Notes: generated by a model from the letters alone, not told the origin. A DNA stretch of 64,000 nt from Pseudomonas fluorescens (GCF_001708445.1 NZ_CP015637.1:3163001-3227000); one strand, 5' to 3'; positions 24,658 to 33,397 are shown, numbered from the stretch's first letter. Translations and numbers: made by a program.

Positions 24658-26474
24658 AACTCACGGCTGTACCGCCTCGGGAAGCGTTGCTCGGCGCGCC
24701 GCCCCCCACGGCCGAACGCTCGCAGGCGATCAGTAACGATGAGATTGCCGCGGTGTTTGACGATATCGCCGACCTGCTCGAGATCGATGACGCCAACCCG
24801 TTTCGCATCCGTGCTTACCGGGTGGCGGCGCGCACCGTGAGGGCGCTGACGGTCGAACTGGCGCCGCTCATCGCACGTGGCGAACCCTTGCCAAAACTGC
24901 CGGGGATTGGCGTGGACCTGGCGGGCAAGATCAGTGAAATCGCCACGACCGGCAATTGTGCCCTGCGTCAGCGCTTGCGTTCGACATTGCCGCCTGGGCT
25001 GGTGGAATTGCTGTCCATCGCCGGCCTGGGGCCCAAACGCATCAAGCACCTTTACCATGACCTGGGCATCGCCACCGCGCAGCAACTGTGCGAGGCCGCC
25101 CAGCAGGGTCATATCCGTCACGTTCCCGGTTTTGGCGAACGGCTGGAGGCGCGCTTATTGAGCGCCGCGCAGAAGGGGCTCGGAAAGGATCGCCGATTGC
25201 CGCTGGCGGTTGTCGAGCCCGTGGCGCTGCGGTTGATCGAATACTTGCGCCAACTGCCTGGGGTCGAGGATGCCCAGTTGGCTGGCAGTCTGCGGCGTAT
25301 GCGCGACACCGTGGGGGATATCGACATCCTGGTGACCGCTGCGCCCTCGGTGGGTGTCACGGCGCACTTGGTCAAGCACCCGGAGGTTTCCACCGTATTG
25401 GTGAAAGGTCGTACACGGGCCAGCGTCGTGCTGGATTCCGGTCTGCAAGTGGATGTGCGGGTCGTCAAACCCGCGGACTTGGGCGCCGCGCTGGTGTATT
25501 TCACCGGCAGCAAGGCGCATAACATCGCGATCCGCAAGCAGGCGCGGGACCTAGGGCTCAAGCTCAATGAATATGGGGTGTTCAAGGGGCAGGAGCGGCT
25601 GGCGGGGGCCACGGAGGTGTCTGTTTATCAGGCGCTCGGGTTGCGCTGGATCACGCCGGAGTTGCGTGAAGATCGCGGTGAAGTGGCGGCGGCACTCAGC
25701 GGGCGTTTGCCGAGGCTCGTGGAGGTGAGTGACCTCAAGGGTGATTTGCACGTGCACAGCCTTGACTCCGATGGCGGCAATAGCCTGGAGCAGATGGCAT
25801 TGGCCGCGCAGCAAGCCGGGTTGGAATACCTGGCGATCACCGACCATTCCCGCGCACTCGCAGTGGCCCATGGTCTGGCTGGCGAGCGGTTGTTGAAGCA
25901 GATCGACCAGATCGATGCACTCAACGCCCGCCTTCAGGGCATCACCGTGCTCAAGGGCGTGGAAGTCGAGATTCTCGAAGATGGCACCCTGGATCTACCG
26001 GATACGATCCTGGGGCGCCTGGATCTTGTGGTGGGGGCGGTCCACTCCCATTTCGGCCTGACACTGCGCCAACAGACTCAACGCCTGCTCAGGGCCATGG
26101 ATCATCGTTATTTCACGATTCTGGCGCACCCGTTGTGTCGCCTGATCAATGAACGCGCGCCGTTGAATATGGACCTGTCGGCCATCATCAGGGCCGCCGC
26201 CGCACGCGGCTGCTGCCTGGAGCTCAACGCGCAACCCCAGCGCATGGACCTGTTCGATCTGCAATGCCAATACGCCAAAGACCAGGGCGTGCTTATCAGC
26301 ATCAATTCGGATGCCCATCGCGCCACGGATTTTTCGTATTTGCGCTACGGCGTCGCTCAAGCCCGGCGTGCCTGGCTTGGTAAGGATGACGTACTCAATA
26401 CCCGCTCACTGAGCGCGCTGAAGTCTTTATTGGCCAAGGCGCGGGGAGGGCGCGCCGACGCTGCCAGGGAATGA
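24654..26474 (+). CDS. DNA polymerase X family protein with PHP domain
   Basis: The 606-residue protein begins, after about 24 extra residues, with the helix-hairpin-helix domain of bacterial PolX (ISNDEIAAVFDDIADLLEI; ANPFRIRAYRVAART). It continues with LPGIGVDLAGKI, the polymerase-beta palm (GSLRRMRDTVGDIDILV with catalytic Asp pair; LQVDVRVV) and a C-terminal PHP phosphoesterase (DLHVHSLDSDGGN, ITDHS, VGAVHSHF, NSDAHR). Such enzymes fill gaps and trim 3' ends in base-excision repair. The N-terminal extension depends on the ATG at 24654, which overlaps the cytochrome stop; no strong ribosome site is needed if translation is coupled. It likely protects DNA during low-oxygen or oxidative stress. 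Confidence 0.9.
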   Translation: MKLTAVPPREALLGAPPPTAERSQAISNDEIAAVFDDIADLLEIDDANPFRIRAYRVAARTVRALTVELAPLIARGEPLPKLPGIGVDLAGKISEIATTGNCALRQRLRSTLPPGLVELLSIAGLGPKRIKHLYHDLGIATAQQLCEAAQQGHIRHVPGFGERLEARLLSAAQKGLGKDRRLPLAVVEPVALRLIEYLRQLPGVEDAQLAGSLRRMRDTVGDIDILVTAAPSVGVTAHLVKHPEVSTVLVKGRTRASVVLDSGLQVDVRVVKPADLGAALVYFTGSKAHNIAIRKQARDLGLKLNEYGVFKGQERLAGATEVSVYQALGLRWITPELREDRGEVAAALSGRLPRLVEVSDLKGDLHVHSLDSDGGNSLEQMALAAQQAGLEYLAITDHSRALAVAHGLAGERLLKQIDQIDALNARLQGITVLKGVEVEILEDGTLDLPDTILGRLDLVVGAVHSHFGLTLRQQTQRLLRAMDHRYFTILAHPLCRLINERAPLNMDLSAIIRAAAARGCCLELNAQPQRMDLFDLQCQYAKDQGVLISINSDAHRATDFSYLRYGVAQARRAWLGKDDVLNTRSLSALKSLLAKARGGRADAARE

Positions 26475-26488
26475 TTGTTGGTCGATAG

Positions 26489-26502
26489 TTGACAAAAATC
26501 AG
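26489..26502 (+). promoter_or_regulatory. ANR/FNR box for the OprI-like gene
   Basis: TTGAC-AAAA-ATCAG has one mismatch in each half. The centre at 26495.5 predicts transcription start near 26537. GATACT at 26524-26529 is a fitting -10 box, and the ATG is at 26577. Confidence 0.65.
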
Positions 26503-26576
26503 AGTGCCACCACCACAGCGCCGGATACTTGAACCGCAGCAGGTGCTTTCCTGCCATGACCTTCAAGGAGATTCCC

Positions 26577-26831
26577 ATGAATATGCGTTTACCCGTTGTG
26601 TTGCTCAGCATCCTGTTGGCGCTGTCGGCCGGTTGCAGTAGTAAGTCCGCCAAAGAGCTGGATGCGCGCCTGGAGTCGGCCCAAAGCAATGCGCTGTCGG
26701 CGAAAGCCAGGGCCGATGAAGCCTACTCCAAAGCCGAGCAGGCGGCGGCAGCCGCCAATCAAGCGCAACAGACCGCCGACCAAGCCAATGAGCGTGCCAG
26801 CCGGGTACTCGAAAAGGCGAGCCGCAAGTAG
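26577..26831 (+). CDS. OprI/Lpp-like alanine-zipper outer-membrane lipoprotein
   Basis: The 84-residue precursor has a lipoprotein signal with lipobox LSAGCSS (Cys near residue 20), then an Ala-rich heptad coiled coil ([36 protein letters not shown]) and ends EKASRK. The C-terminal Lys is the residue that links Lpp/OprI to peptidoglycan. It is closely similar to the major Pseudomonas lipoprotein OprI but is not likely to be the housekeeping copy, given its ANR box and island context. AAGGAG lies 6 bases upstream of ATG 26577. A hairpin at 26847-26863 separates it from the exporter operon, so it may be made in excess of the exporter proteins. Confidence 0.87.
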   Translation: MNMRLPVVLLSILLALSAGCSSKSAKELDARLESAQSNALSAKARADEAYSKAEQAAAAANQAQQTADQANERASRVLEKASRK

Positions 26832-26846
26832 TGAACGGTTGCAGCA

Positions 26847-26863
26847 CCCGACGCCTCGTCGGG
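26847..26863 (+). terminator. Hairpin after the OprI-like gene
   Basis: CCCGACG pairs with CGTCGGG around a 3-base loop and can extend with flanking CAGCA/TGCTG. There is no clear T-run, so partial termination or mRNA processing is likely, allowing higher lipoprotein than exporter expression. Confidence 0.5.
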
Positions 26864-26946
26864 CTTGCTGCAAGGCCGCTCCAACGCGGGCGGCAGCGAC
26901 ACAGGCTTGGGTATTCCGACCGGTGCCGGGCAGGGCAGGAGAAGTC

Positions 26947-27666
26947 ATGAGTAGCGTCCCCACCACTGCCGCCGCACACCCGGCCATCGCGTCGAACGGT
27001 CTGAGTAAATGGTTTGGCGAGGGCAGTGCGCGCATGACGGCGGTCGATCAGGTGGCGCTGGTCGCGCAGTTTGGCGAAATGGTCTTTATCGTCGGGCCTT
27101 CCGGCAGTGGCAAAACCACCCTGTTAAGCATGATCTCCGGGATATTGCGCCCCGACGCCGGCACAGTGACGATCAATGGGCAGGATATCTGGAGCCTGAG
27201 CACCGACCAGTTGGCCGAGTTGCGGCTCAACAGCATTGGCTTCGTGTTCCAGGACTATCATCTCTTCGCGCGGCTGACCGCCGCTGAAAATGTGGCCATT
27301 CCCTTGATTCTCCAGCACCACGACTGGAATGACGCAATTGCGCAGGCCAGGCAAAGCCTGGAGGTCGTCGGGCTCAAGGACCGCGGGGACATCCTGCCGG
27401 TCAAACTGTCGGGCGGCGAGCAGCAGCGTGTCGCCATCGCCCGAGCGATTGTCGGCGCCCCGCAGATATTGATCCTGGATGAGCCCACGGCGTCCCTGGA
27501 TGGCGACACCGGGAAAATGATCATCGCTTTCGTCAAGGAAAAAATCCTCAATCAGCAGCGCTGCATCCTGATCGTTACCCACGATGCGCGGATCAACGAG
27601 TACGCCGATCGCATCATCTATATGGAAGACGGCCGTATCTCCGAGCCCACCAGGGCTGCGCTGTGA
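26947..27666 (+). CDS. ABC transporter ATPase (LolD/MacB/DevA type)
   Basis: The 239-residue ATPase has Walker A GPSGSGKTTLL near residue 51, the Q-loop FVFQDYHL, the signature LSGGEQQRVAIARA, Walker B LILDEPTASLD, and the H-loop His in IVTHDARI. It is of the exporter type that pairs with FtsX-like permeases. It forms a unit with the following membrane fusion protein, outer-membrane factor and FtsX permease, like the DevBCA-TolC exporter of heterocystous cyanobacteria. AGGAG lies shortly upstream of ATG 26947. The stop overlaps the GTG start of the next gene. Confidence 0.9.
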   Translation: MSSVPTTAAAHPAIASNGLSKWFGEGSARMTAVDQVALVAQFGEMVFIVGPSGSGKTTLLSMISGILRPDAGTVTINGQDIWSLSTDQLAELRLNSIGFVFQDYHLFARLTAAENVAIPLILQHHDWNDAIAQARQSLEVVGLKDRGDILPVKLSGGEQQRVAIARAIVGAPQILILDEPTASLDGDTGKMIIAFVKEKILNQQRCILIVTHDARINEYADRIIYMEDGRISEPTRAAL

Positions 27667-28550
27667 AAAAGCCGATCCTGTTTGCGCTGGCGATACTCGG
27701 CGTGCTCGCCGGGCTGGTCGCTGCCTACCTGTTCGGACGCACCCCTCAAACGCTGCCGCCGGCCTTTGCGCCGGCGAGCAGCAGCTACGAGAGCGCCATC
27801 TATGCCAACGGCATCATCGAAAGCGAGCAGTCCGGTGGCAGCAATATCGTGATCTATCCGCAGGTCGCCGGGCCGGTCACGCAAGTGCTGGTGCGCGAGG
27901 GGCAGACGGTCACGCGCGGCACACCGTTGGTGATGATCGATGACGCATTGCCCCGCGCCAATTTCGAACTGGCGCAAGCCAATATGAGCACGGCGCGGGA
28001 TCAGTACAACAAACGCCTGGCCTCATATGCGCTGGATCCCAAGTCGATCAGCAAGGACACCCTCGATACCGCGAAGGGCACGGCGGCCCAGGCGCAGGCA
28101 TCGCTCAACGTGGCCGCCGCGGCATTGGCGCAATACGTGATCAAGGCCCCCAGGAGCGGGGTCATCCTGGCGATCAACAGCACCGTTGGCAGTTATGTGT
28201 CGTCCCAAGGTGCCTACGACACCTACACCCAAGGGTTCAGCCCGCTGGTGGTCATGAGTGCCGACCAGGCGTATCTGGCCGTTCGCTGCTACGTGGACGA
28301 GATCCTGATTGCCCGGCTGCCGGCCCCCGAACACATGCGTGCGCAGATGCTGATCCACGGCACGGATATCAAGGTTCCGTTGGAGTTCGTGCGCTTGCAG
28401 CCTTACGTATCGCCGAAGATCGAGTTGTCCAATCAGCGCCAGGAAAAAGTCGACCTGAGGGTGCTAGCGGTGATTTTCCGGTTTGATAAAAAAGACCTGC
28501 CGAGGGTGTATCCAGGACAGTTGGTGGATGTCTTCATAGGTCAGAAATAA
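27663..28550 (+). CDS. HlyD-like membrane fusion protein of the exporter
   Basis: The 295-residue protein begins with one membrane anchor (ILFALAILGVLAGLVAAYLFG) and continues with the biotinyl-lipoyl-like domain (YANGIIESEQSGGSNIVIYP; VREGQTVTRGTPLVMIDD), a short helical hairpin and a beta-barrel segment. Such adaptors join an inner-membrane ABC exporter to an outer-membrane channel. It starts with GTG overlapping the previous stop (GTGA) and its own stop overlaps the next ATG (TAATG), a tightly coupled operon. The helical hairpin is short compared with MacA or AcrA. Confidence 0.85.
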   Translation: MKKPILFALAILGVLAGLVAAYLFGRTPQTLPPAFAPASSSYESAIYANGIIESEQSGGSNIVIYPQVAGPVTQVLVREGQTVTRGTPLVMIDDALPRANFELAQANMSTARDQYNKRLASYALDPKSISKDTLDTAKGTAAQAQASLNVAAAALAQYVIKAPRSGVILAINSTVGSYVSSQGAYDTYTQGFSPLVVMSADQAYLAVRCYVDEILIARLPAPEHMRAQMLIHGTDIKVPLEFVRLQPYVSPKIELSNQRQEKVDLRVLAVIFRFDKKDLPRVYPGQLVDVFIGQK

Positions 28551-30037
28551 TGCACAGGCTCGCTTGGTTTGGCCGCGTATGCGCCGGTTGGCTCGCCCTG
28601 AGCCTGCTGATGCTGGGCAGCGCCTGTACGGTTGGCCCGGACTTTTCACGCCCGCCGGCTCCCACGCCATCCGGCTACCTGCGCGATGCGCTGCCGAGGT
28701 CGGTCGCGGCGCAGGGGCAGGAACAACGGTTTTTGCCGGGCAGTGAGGTGTCACCGTACTGGTGGCGTTTGTTTCAGTCCGCGCCGCTGGACGCACTGGT
28801 GGACCAGGCGATTGCTCACAACATGACCTTGCAGGGCGCCGAGGCCAGTCTGCGCCGAAGCCAGGACACGCTGATGGCCGGATATGGGGTGTTCTACCCG
28901 CAGCTGGATGCCCACTTCGGTGCCGGCCGGGAACGCAGTGCGCCCATTCAGCAAGGCCAGTCGACGCCCGGCTCGGTCTTCAATGTGCTGACTTTGAGCG
29001 GCACCATCAGCTACACGCTGGATGTGTTCGGCGGTGAGCAGCGCACCGTTGAGGGCCTGCAAGCGCAGGTCGACCAGCAACAGTGGCTGATGCAGGCGGC
29101 CTACCTGACGTTGACGGCCAATGTGGTCAATACGGCCATCGCGCGTGCGGCCTATACCGCGCAAATCGAAGCCACGCAGCAACTGATTGAGCTGCAAAAG
29201 CAGCAACTTCAATCGACCCAGGCCCAGGTACGCAGTGGTACGGCGCCGTATTCCTCGAGCTTGAGCGTGCAAAGCCTGATCGCCAGCAATGAGGCGTCAT
29301 TGCCGGCGTTGAAGCAGAAAGTCAGTCAGGCCGAGCATCTACTCGCCACGCTTGAAGGCGCGATGCCCAGCCAACTGTTCCTTCCCGACATCCCGCTGAG
29401 CGGACTTTCCCTGCCCAAGGACCTGCCCGTCAGCCTGCCTTCCGTGCTGGTGCGCCAGCGCCCGGATATCCTCGCCGCTGAAGCGCAGCTGCACCAGGCC
29501 AGCGCCAATATCGGGGTAGCGACGGCGGCGATGTTCCCCAGCTTCAGCCTGACGGGTACCTACGGTACCGCCGGGGCTTCCGCCGGTTCCCTGTTCGCCG
29601 GCGCCGGACGCTTCTGGAGTGTCGGGCCTTCGATGGATATTCCCGTGTTCCAGGGCGGGCGCCTGTGGTACGGACGCCAGGCCGCCATCGATGCGTATCA
29701 GCAAGCGGCGGCGAATTATCGGCAGGTGGTGCTGGAGTCTTTCGCGCAAGTCGCCGATGCCCTCAAGGCCTTGGAGTTCGATGCCCAGGCCGTGCAAAAA
29801 CAAGCCGAGGCACAAGCCACGGCGCAGGAGGCATTGCGCTTGTTGCAAGCCAACTACCGCGCGGGCCTGGTGACCTACCTGGAGCTGTTGGCCGCCGACG
29901 TGCAACTGCACCAGGTGAACATCGCTTACTTGCAGGCGTTGGCCCAACGTCACCAGGACACGGTGGGGTTGTTCGTCGCCCTGGGAGGTGGGTGGTGGAA
30001 CCGTCCGGACGCGGCAGCGCAAAGGCCGGCGCCATGA
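28550..30037 (+). CDS. NodT/OprM-type outer-membrane efflux lipoprotein
   Basis: The 495-residue precursor has a lipobox in LMLGSACTVGPDFSRP (Cys26) followed by the typical RND/NodT start. Two outer-membrane efflux repeats follow, each with long coiled-coil helices (first repeat around MTLQGAEASLRRSQDTLM; second around VLVRQRPDILAAEAQLHQAS). It is a trimeric TolC-like channel. Encoding the channel within the ABC/HlyD/FtsX operon, between adaptor and permease genes, suggests a dedicated tripartite pump. The stop overlaps the permease start (ATGA). Confidence 0.9.
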   Translation: MHRLAWFGRVCAGWLALSLLMLGSACTVGPDFSRPPAPTPSGYLRDALPRSVAAQGQEQRFLPGSEVSPYWWRLFQSAPLDALVDQAIAHNMTLQGAEASLRRSQDTLMAGYGVFYPQLDAHFGAGRERSAPIQQGQSTPGSVFNVLTLSGTISYTLDVFGGEQRTVEGLQAQVDQQQWLMQAAYLTLTANVVNTAIARAAYTAQIEATQQLIELQKQQLQSTQAQVRSGTAPYSSSLSVQSLIASNEASLPALKQKVSQAEHLLATLEGAMPSQLFLPDIPLSGLSLPKDLPVSLPSVLVRQRPDILAAEAQLHQASANIGVATAAMFPSFSLTGTYGTAGASAGSLFAGAGRFWSVGPSMDIPVFQGGRLWYGRQAAIDAYQQAAANYRQVVLESFAQVADALKALEFDAQAVQKQAEAQATAQEALRLLQANYRAGLVTYLELLAADVQLHQVNIAYLQALAQRHQDTVGLFVALGGGWWNRPDAAAQRPAP

Positions 30038-31176
30038 AGTACACCGGCATCCTGCGCATCGGCTACAAGCTGCTGGTGAATGATCGCGCCAAGTTCTCTG
30101 CGCTGCTGGTCGGGATCACCTTTTCGGTGTTCCTGATGATGCAAATGACCGCGATGTTCGCCGGCATTCTGAATCGGGCGTATTCGACGGTCACCAACAT
30201 CGGGGCGCCCATGTGGATCATCGATCCGTCGGTCAACACGCCCACCATCGTCATTCCTCTGCCGGACTATTTGCTGGATGCGGTGCGCAGCATGGACGAG
30301 GTTGAATATGCCGTGCCGATTTTCATTGGCAGTGCACAGGTGCGGCTGGCCGACGGGACGTACCAGGGCGTCAGCGTGATCGGCCTGGATGATACGAGCC
30401 TGTTTGGCCGCCCGGCGTTGGAGCAGGGGGCCATCGAGGACATCTACGCCGAGAATGCCTTCATCATGGTCCACGATGCCGAGTTTTCGAAGCTGGGCAA
30501 CCCCCGTATCGGCACCTCGTTCGAACTCAACGATCACCGCGGCACTATCGTGGGCATCGCTAAAGTCCTGGTCGGCGGGTTGACTGGCGTACCGACGCTG
30601 TACACCACCTACCGGCGAGCCATCGAGTACATTCCGACCACCCGTTTTACGGTCTCCTACATTTTGCTCAAGCCCAGGAGCCGTGCGGCTGAAGCCGCGA
30701 TCGAGCAGCAAGTGGCCCGCCTGGGTTATGTCGCCTTGACCAAGGAGGCATTCAACCAGCGCATTGCCGATTTCTACATCTACCAGACCGGGGTGGGTAC
30801 CAACATCCTGCTGATGACTGTCATCAGCTTTCTGGTCGGCCTCTCGATTTCCGGCCAGACGTTCTACACCTTCATCCTGGAGAACCTGGACAAGTTCGCC
30901 GCCCTCAAAGCCATTGGTGCCAAGAGCCGGGAGTTGGTGTACATGATCCTGTTCATGGCACTGTTTACCGCCATGACCGGTTACGGCCTGGGCATCGCCC
31001 TGGTGACCCTGCTGATCAGCGTCACGCGGACTTACTTGCCTAACTACGCGGCGATCATCACCTTCTGGAACCTCGGGTTGGCGTTTGGCATGGTGTTGTT
31101 GATCGCGGGATTTTCCAGTTACCTGGGGATCCGCAAGGTCCTGAGGATTGAGCCGTACGATATCTTTCGCGGCTGA
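30034..31176 (+). CDS. FtsX-like permease of the exporter (DevC-type)
   Basis: The 380-residue permease has one N-terminal membrane helix (FSALLVGITFSVFLMMQMTA), a large periplasmic domain (about 45-250) and three C-terminal helices, the standard MacB/FtsX layout. The C-terminus ends RIEPYDIFRG. It is close to DevC of glycolipid exporters and to other lipid or small-molecule exporters, but the cargo is unknown. ATG 30034 overlaps the preceding stop. An open frame extends upstream within the outer-membrane gene and is not used. It is the last gene before a hairpin that serves the convergent Hsp20 gene. Confidence 0.87.
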   Translation: MKYTGILRIGYKLLVNDRAKFSALLVGITFSVFLMMQMTAMFAGILNRAYSTVTNIGAPMWIIDPSVNTPTIVIPLPDYLLDAVRSMDEVEYAVPIFIGSAQVRLADGTYQGVSVIGLDDTSLFGRPALEQGAIEDIYAENAFIMVHDAEFSKLGNPRIGTSFELNDHRGTIVGIAKVLVGGLTGVPTLYTTYRRAIEYIPTTRFTVSYILLKPRSRAAEAAIEQQVARLGYVALTKEAFNQRIADFYIYQTGVGTNILLMTVISFLVGLSISGQTFYTFILENLDKFAALKAIGAKSRELVYMILFMALFTAMTGYGLGIALVTLLISVTRTYLPNYAAIITFWNLGLAFGMVLLIAGFSSYLGIRKVLRIEPYDIFRG

Positions 31177-31212
31177 GGCGCATGCAGCGCGGTGGCCACG
31201 CCGGAGCGTACA

Positions 31213-31248
31213 CAAAAAAAGCCCCTGGCCGGTTTCCCGGCGAGGGGC
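31213..31248 (-). terminator. Intrinsic terminator for the hsp20 transcript
   Basis: GCCCCTGGCCGG (31221-31232) pairs with CCGGCGAGGGGC (31237-31248), with one internal mismatch. Read on the minus strand, the stem is followed by a run of T residues (A-run at 31214-31220 on plus). It terminates transcription coming from the Hsp20 side and lies between convergent genes. Confidence 0.8.
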
Positions 31249-31263
31249 AAGATGGCCTGGGAT

Positions 31264-31806
31264 TCACTCGCCCTTGATCGGCACGACCTTATCCGCTTTC
31301 ATGGCTTCAGGCTTTTTCGGCAACGAGATGCTCAGCACACCCTTGCTGAAACTCGCGTCGATCTTATCGGCGTCAATTCCCTTAGGCAGGTTGAACACCC
31401 GTTCGAAGGAACCGTAGTGACGCTCGCTAAGGTGGTAGCCTTTGCGTTTTTCTTCCTTGTCCTCCTGCTTCTCACCTTTGATGATCAGGCTGCCATTGGA
31501 CAGTTTGACCTCAATGTCTTTCTGGTCCATACCGGGCACTTCGGCGGTAATTTCGTAGCTTTTGTCTTTCTCGGTGATGTCCACGGCGGGCATGCCATGG
31601 CCTATCAGTTCGCGACGCCAGAACGGTTCAACGTCGAACAGGCCCCGGCTGAAGGGCGACAGGCTGGTACCGAGATTAAAGTCCTCAAACAGGTGGTCTA
31701 CCTGTTGCCGCAGTTTTTCCAGTGGCCGCCACAGGTCTGTCGTCATGGGGAGCCGGTCGGATTTATGTTCGGTCGTGACCGGCATTTTTTTTGCGGAATT
31801 GCTCAT
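31264..31806 (-). CDS. Small heat-shock protein (Hsp20/alpha-crystallin family)
   Basis: The 180-residue protein has the alpha-crystallin domain from about residue 75 (MPAVDITEKDKSYEITAEVPG; IEVKLSNGSLIIKGEKQ; FERVFNLPKGIDADKIDASF; GVLSISLPKKPE). It ends with a short tail and lacks a clear IxI anchor apart from LSISLP. It is an ATP-independent holdase. GAGGAG lies upstream of the start at 31806. It is 76 bases downstream of the ArcD-like antiporter on the same strand and may be cotranscribed with it from the ANR-box promoter at 33384-33397. It ends at a good intrinsic terminator. Confidence 0.92.
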   Translation of the reverse strand: MSNSAKKMPVTTEHKSDRLPMTTDLWRPLEKLRQQVDHLFEDFNLGTSLSPFSRGLFDVEPFWRRELIGHGMPAVDITEKDKSYEITAEVPGMDQKDIEVKLSNGSLIIKGEKQEDKEEKRKGYHLSERHYGSFERVFNLPKGIDADKIDASFSKGVLSISLPKKPEAMKADKVVPIKGE

Positions 31807-31882
31807 CTTGATACTCCTCTCAGATAGAAGGCAGGCAACGCAGATCCATCGCGTGGCCTACCAGGACAGAACACGGGGTCTC

Positions 31883-33292
31883 TTACAAGGTCAGTGTCCC
31901 CGACCACAGCATCCAGCCGGCGTAGGCAGCGGCCGCCCAGATGATGATCAACAGCCCGGTTTCAGGGCCGCTGAGCGGTTGCCCCTGACGGGCTTTCATG
32001 CTGCCCAGGTAGATCAACGAGCCAGGGGCGTAGAGGAGGGCGCTGAGCAGCAGGTATTTAGGCCCGGCGGCGTAGAGCAGCCATACGCAATACAGCGTGG
32101 CGACCGCCGCGATGGCCATGTCGCGCAGTTGCAGGGCGCGGTGGCCGGCGTAGGTGGTGCCCTGCCAGGTCAGTTTCAATGCATAGAGGCCGCTGAACAG
32201 GTAGGGCACCAGGATCATCGACGTGGCCAGGGAGATCAGCGCGAGATAACTGGCGCTCGAATACAGGGTCAACAGCAGGAACACCTGGATGCAGCCGTTG
32301 GTCAGCCACAGCGCATTGGCGGGCACGCCCTGGGTATTTTCCGTGGCCAGCGCGCCCGGCATGACCTTTTCCTTGGCCGGCGTAAATACCGACTCGGCGG
32401 CCAGCAGCGTCCAGGCGAGCAGGGCGCCGCCCACCGAAATGATCAAGCCGATACTGATCAGCACCGCCCCCCATGGCCCGGCCGCTACCTGCAGTACACC
32501 CGCCATCGATGGGTTCTTGAGGGCAGCGAGTTCCGGTTGTTTGAGAACGCCCAGCGACAGCAACGACACCGCGATCAGCAGCAACAGCGTGATAACAAAA
32601 CCGATCACCGTGGCGCGCCCGACATTCGCGCGCTCCGCAGCCCGTGCAGAAAACACGTTGGCGCCTTCGATCCCGATAAACACCCAGACAGTCACCAGCA
32701 TGGTGCTTTTGACTTGATCCAACGTACTGCCCAAGGCGGGCGCGCCCCAGAAGTCGACGCTGAACGTCTCACGCTGGAACGCCGCGATCACCAGGCCGAT
32801 GAACAGCAGCAACGGCACGATCTTGGCGAGGGTCGTCAACGCGTTGGCGCGGGCAGCGGTGCGCACCCCCCGCAGGATCATCCAGTGCAACGCCCACAGC
32901 ACCACGGATGCACCGGCGATCGCGGCTTTGTTATTGCCATCGCCGAACAACGGGAAGAAGTAGCTCAGGGCCGCGAACAGGATCACCAGGTAACTGACGT
33001 TACCGATCCAGGCACTGATCCAGTAACCCCAGGCGGAATTGAAACTCAGGTATTCACCGCCCAGCGCACGGGCATAGGCAAATACGCCGTTGTCCAGCGC
33101 CGGTTGACGGTTGGACAGGGTCTGATAGACCAGGGCCAGCGACAGCATGCCGCTGCCGATCATCGAGCCGACCACCAGGGCGATCAACAGACTCAACGAC
33201 AGACGCTTGGGTTCAACCTTGTGCAGACTGCCCGCAACGGGTTGGGCAGACGGCGGGGCGATCGGTTGGGAGCCTTGTAGATGCGTAGCCAT
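31883..33292 (-). CDS. APC-family basic amino-acid antiporter (ArcD-like)
   Basis: The 469-residue protein has about twelve to thirteen membrane helices. The APC signature is near its start: LVVGSMIGSGMLSL near residue 42, LDNGVFAYARALGG, and WVFIGIEGANVFSARA. It is most similar to arginine/ornithine antiporters (ArcD) and related polyamine antiporters. No arcA, arcB or arcC gene is adjacent, so it is an orphan of the arginine deiminase pathway or transports another amine. GGAGG lies 7 bases upstream of the ATG. An ANR box at 33384-33397 fits low-oxygen induction, as known for arcDABC. Confidence 0.82.
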   Translation of the reverse strand: MATHLQGSQPIAPPSAQPVAGSLHKVEPKRLSLSLLIALVVGSMIGSGMLSLALVYQTLSNRQPALDNGVFAYARALGGEYLSFNSAWGYWISAWIGNVSYLVILFAALSYFFPLFGDGNNKAAIAGASVVLWALHWMILRGVRTAARANALTTLAKIVPLLLFIGLVIAAFQRETFSVDFWGAPALGSTLDQVKSTMLVTVWVFIGIEGANVFSARAAERANVGRATVIGFVITLLLLIAVSLLSLGVLKQPELAALKNPSMAGVLQVAAGPWGAVLISIGLIISVGGALLAWTLLAAESVFTPAKEKVMPGALATENTQGVPANALWLTNGCIQVFLLLTLYSSASYLALISLATSMILVPYLFSGLYALKLTWQGTTYAGHRALQLRDMAIAAVATLYCVWLLYAAGPKYLLLSALLYAPGSLIYLGSMKARQGQPLSGPETGLLIIIWAAAAYAGWMLWSGTLTL

Positions 33293-33383
33293 GACGAACC
33301 TCCAGGAAACTAGCGTTTCTGCACCATCGAGTACGAAGGTGCGACTGCTGCGCTTAATTTCTGCGTGAAGGGCCAGGGCCTGG

Positions 33384-33397
33384 TTGATTTAAATCAG
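33384..33397 (-). promoter_or_regulatory. ANR/FNR box for the ArcD-like antiporter gene
   Basis: TTGAT-TTAA-ATCAG has one mismatch. The centre lies 98 bases upstream of the antiporter start, giving a predicted transcription start near 33349 and a leader of about 57 bases. Confidence 0.7.

Noticed and set aside
31562..33280. 572-codon plus-strand frame over the ArcD-like antiporter
   Set aside because: Gln/His/Arg-rich translation typical of the antisense of membrane protein genes; no domain.
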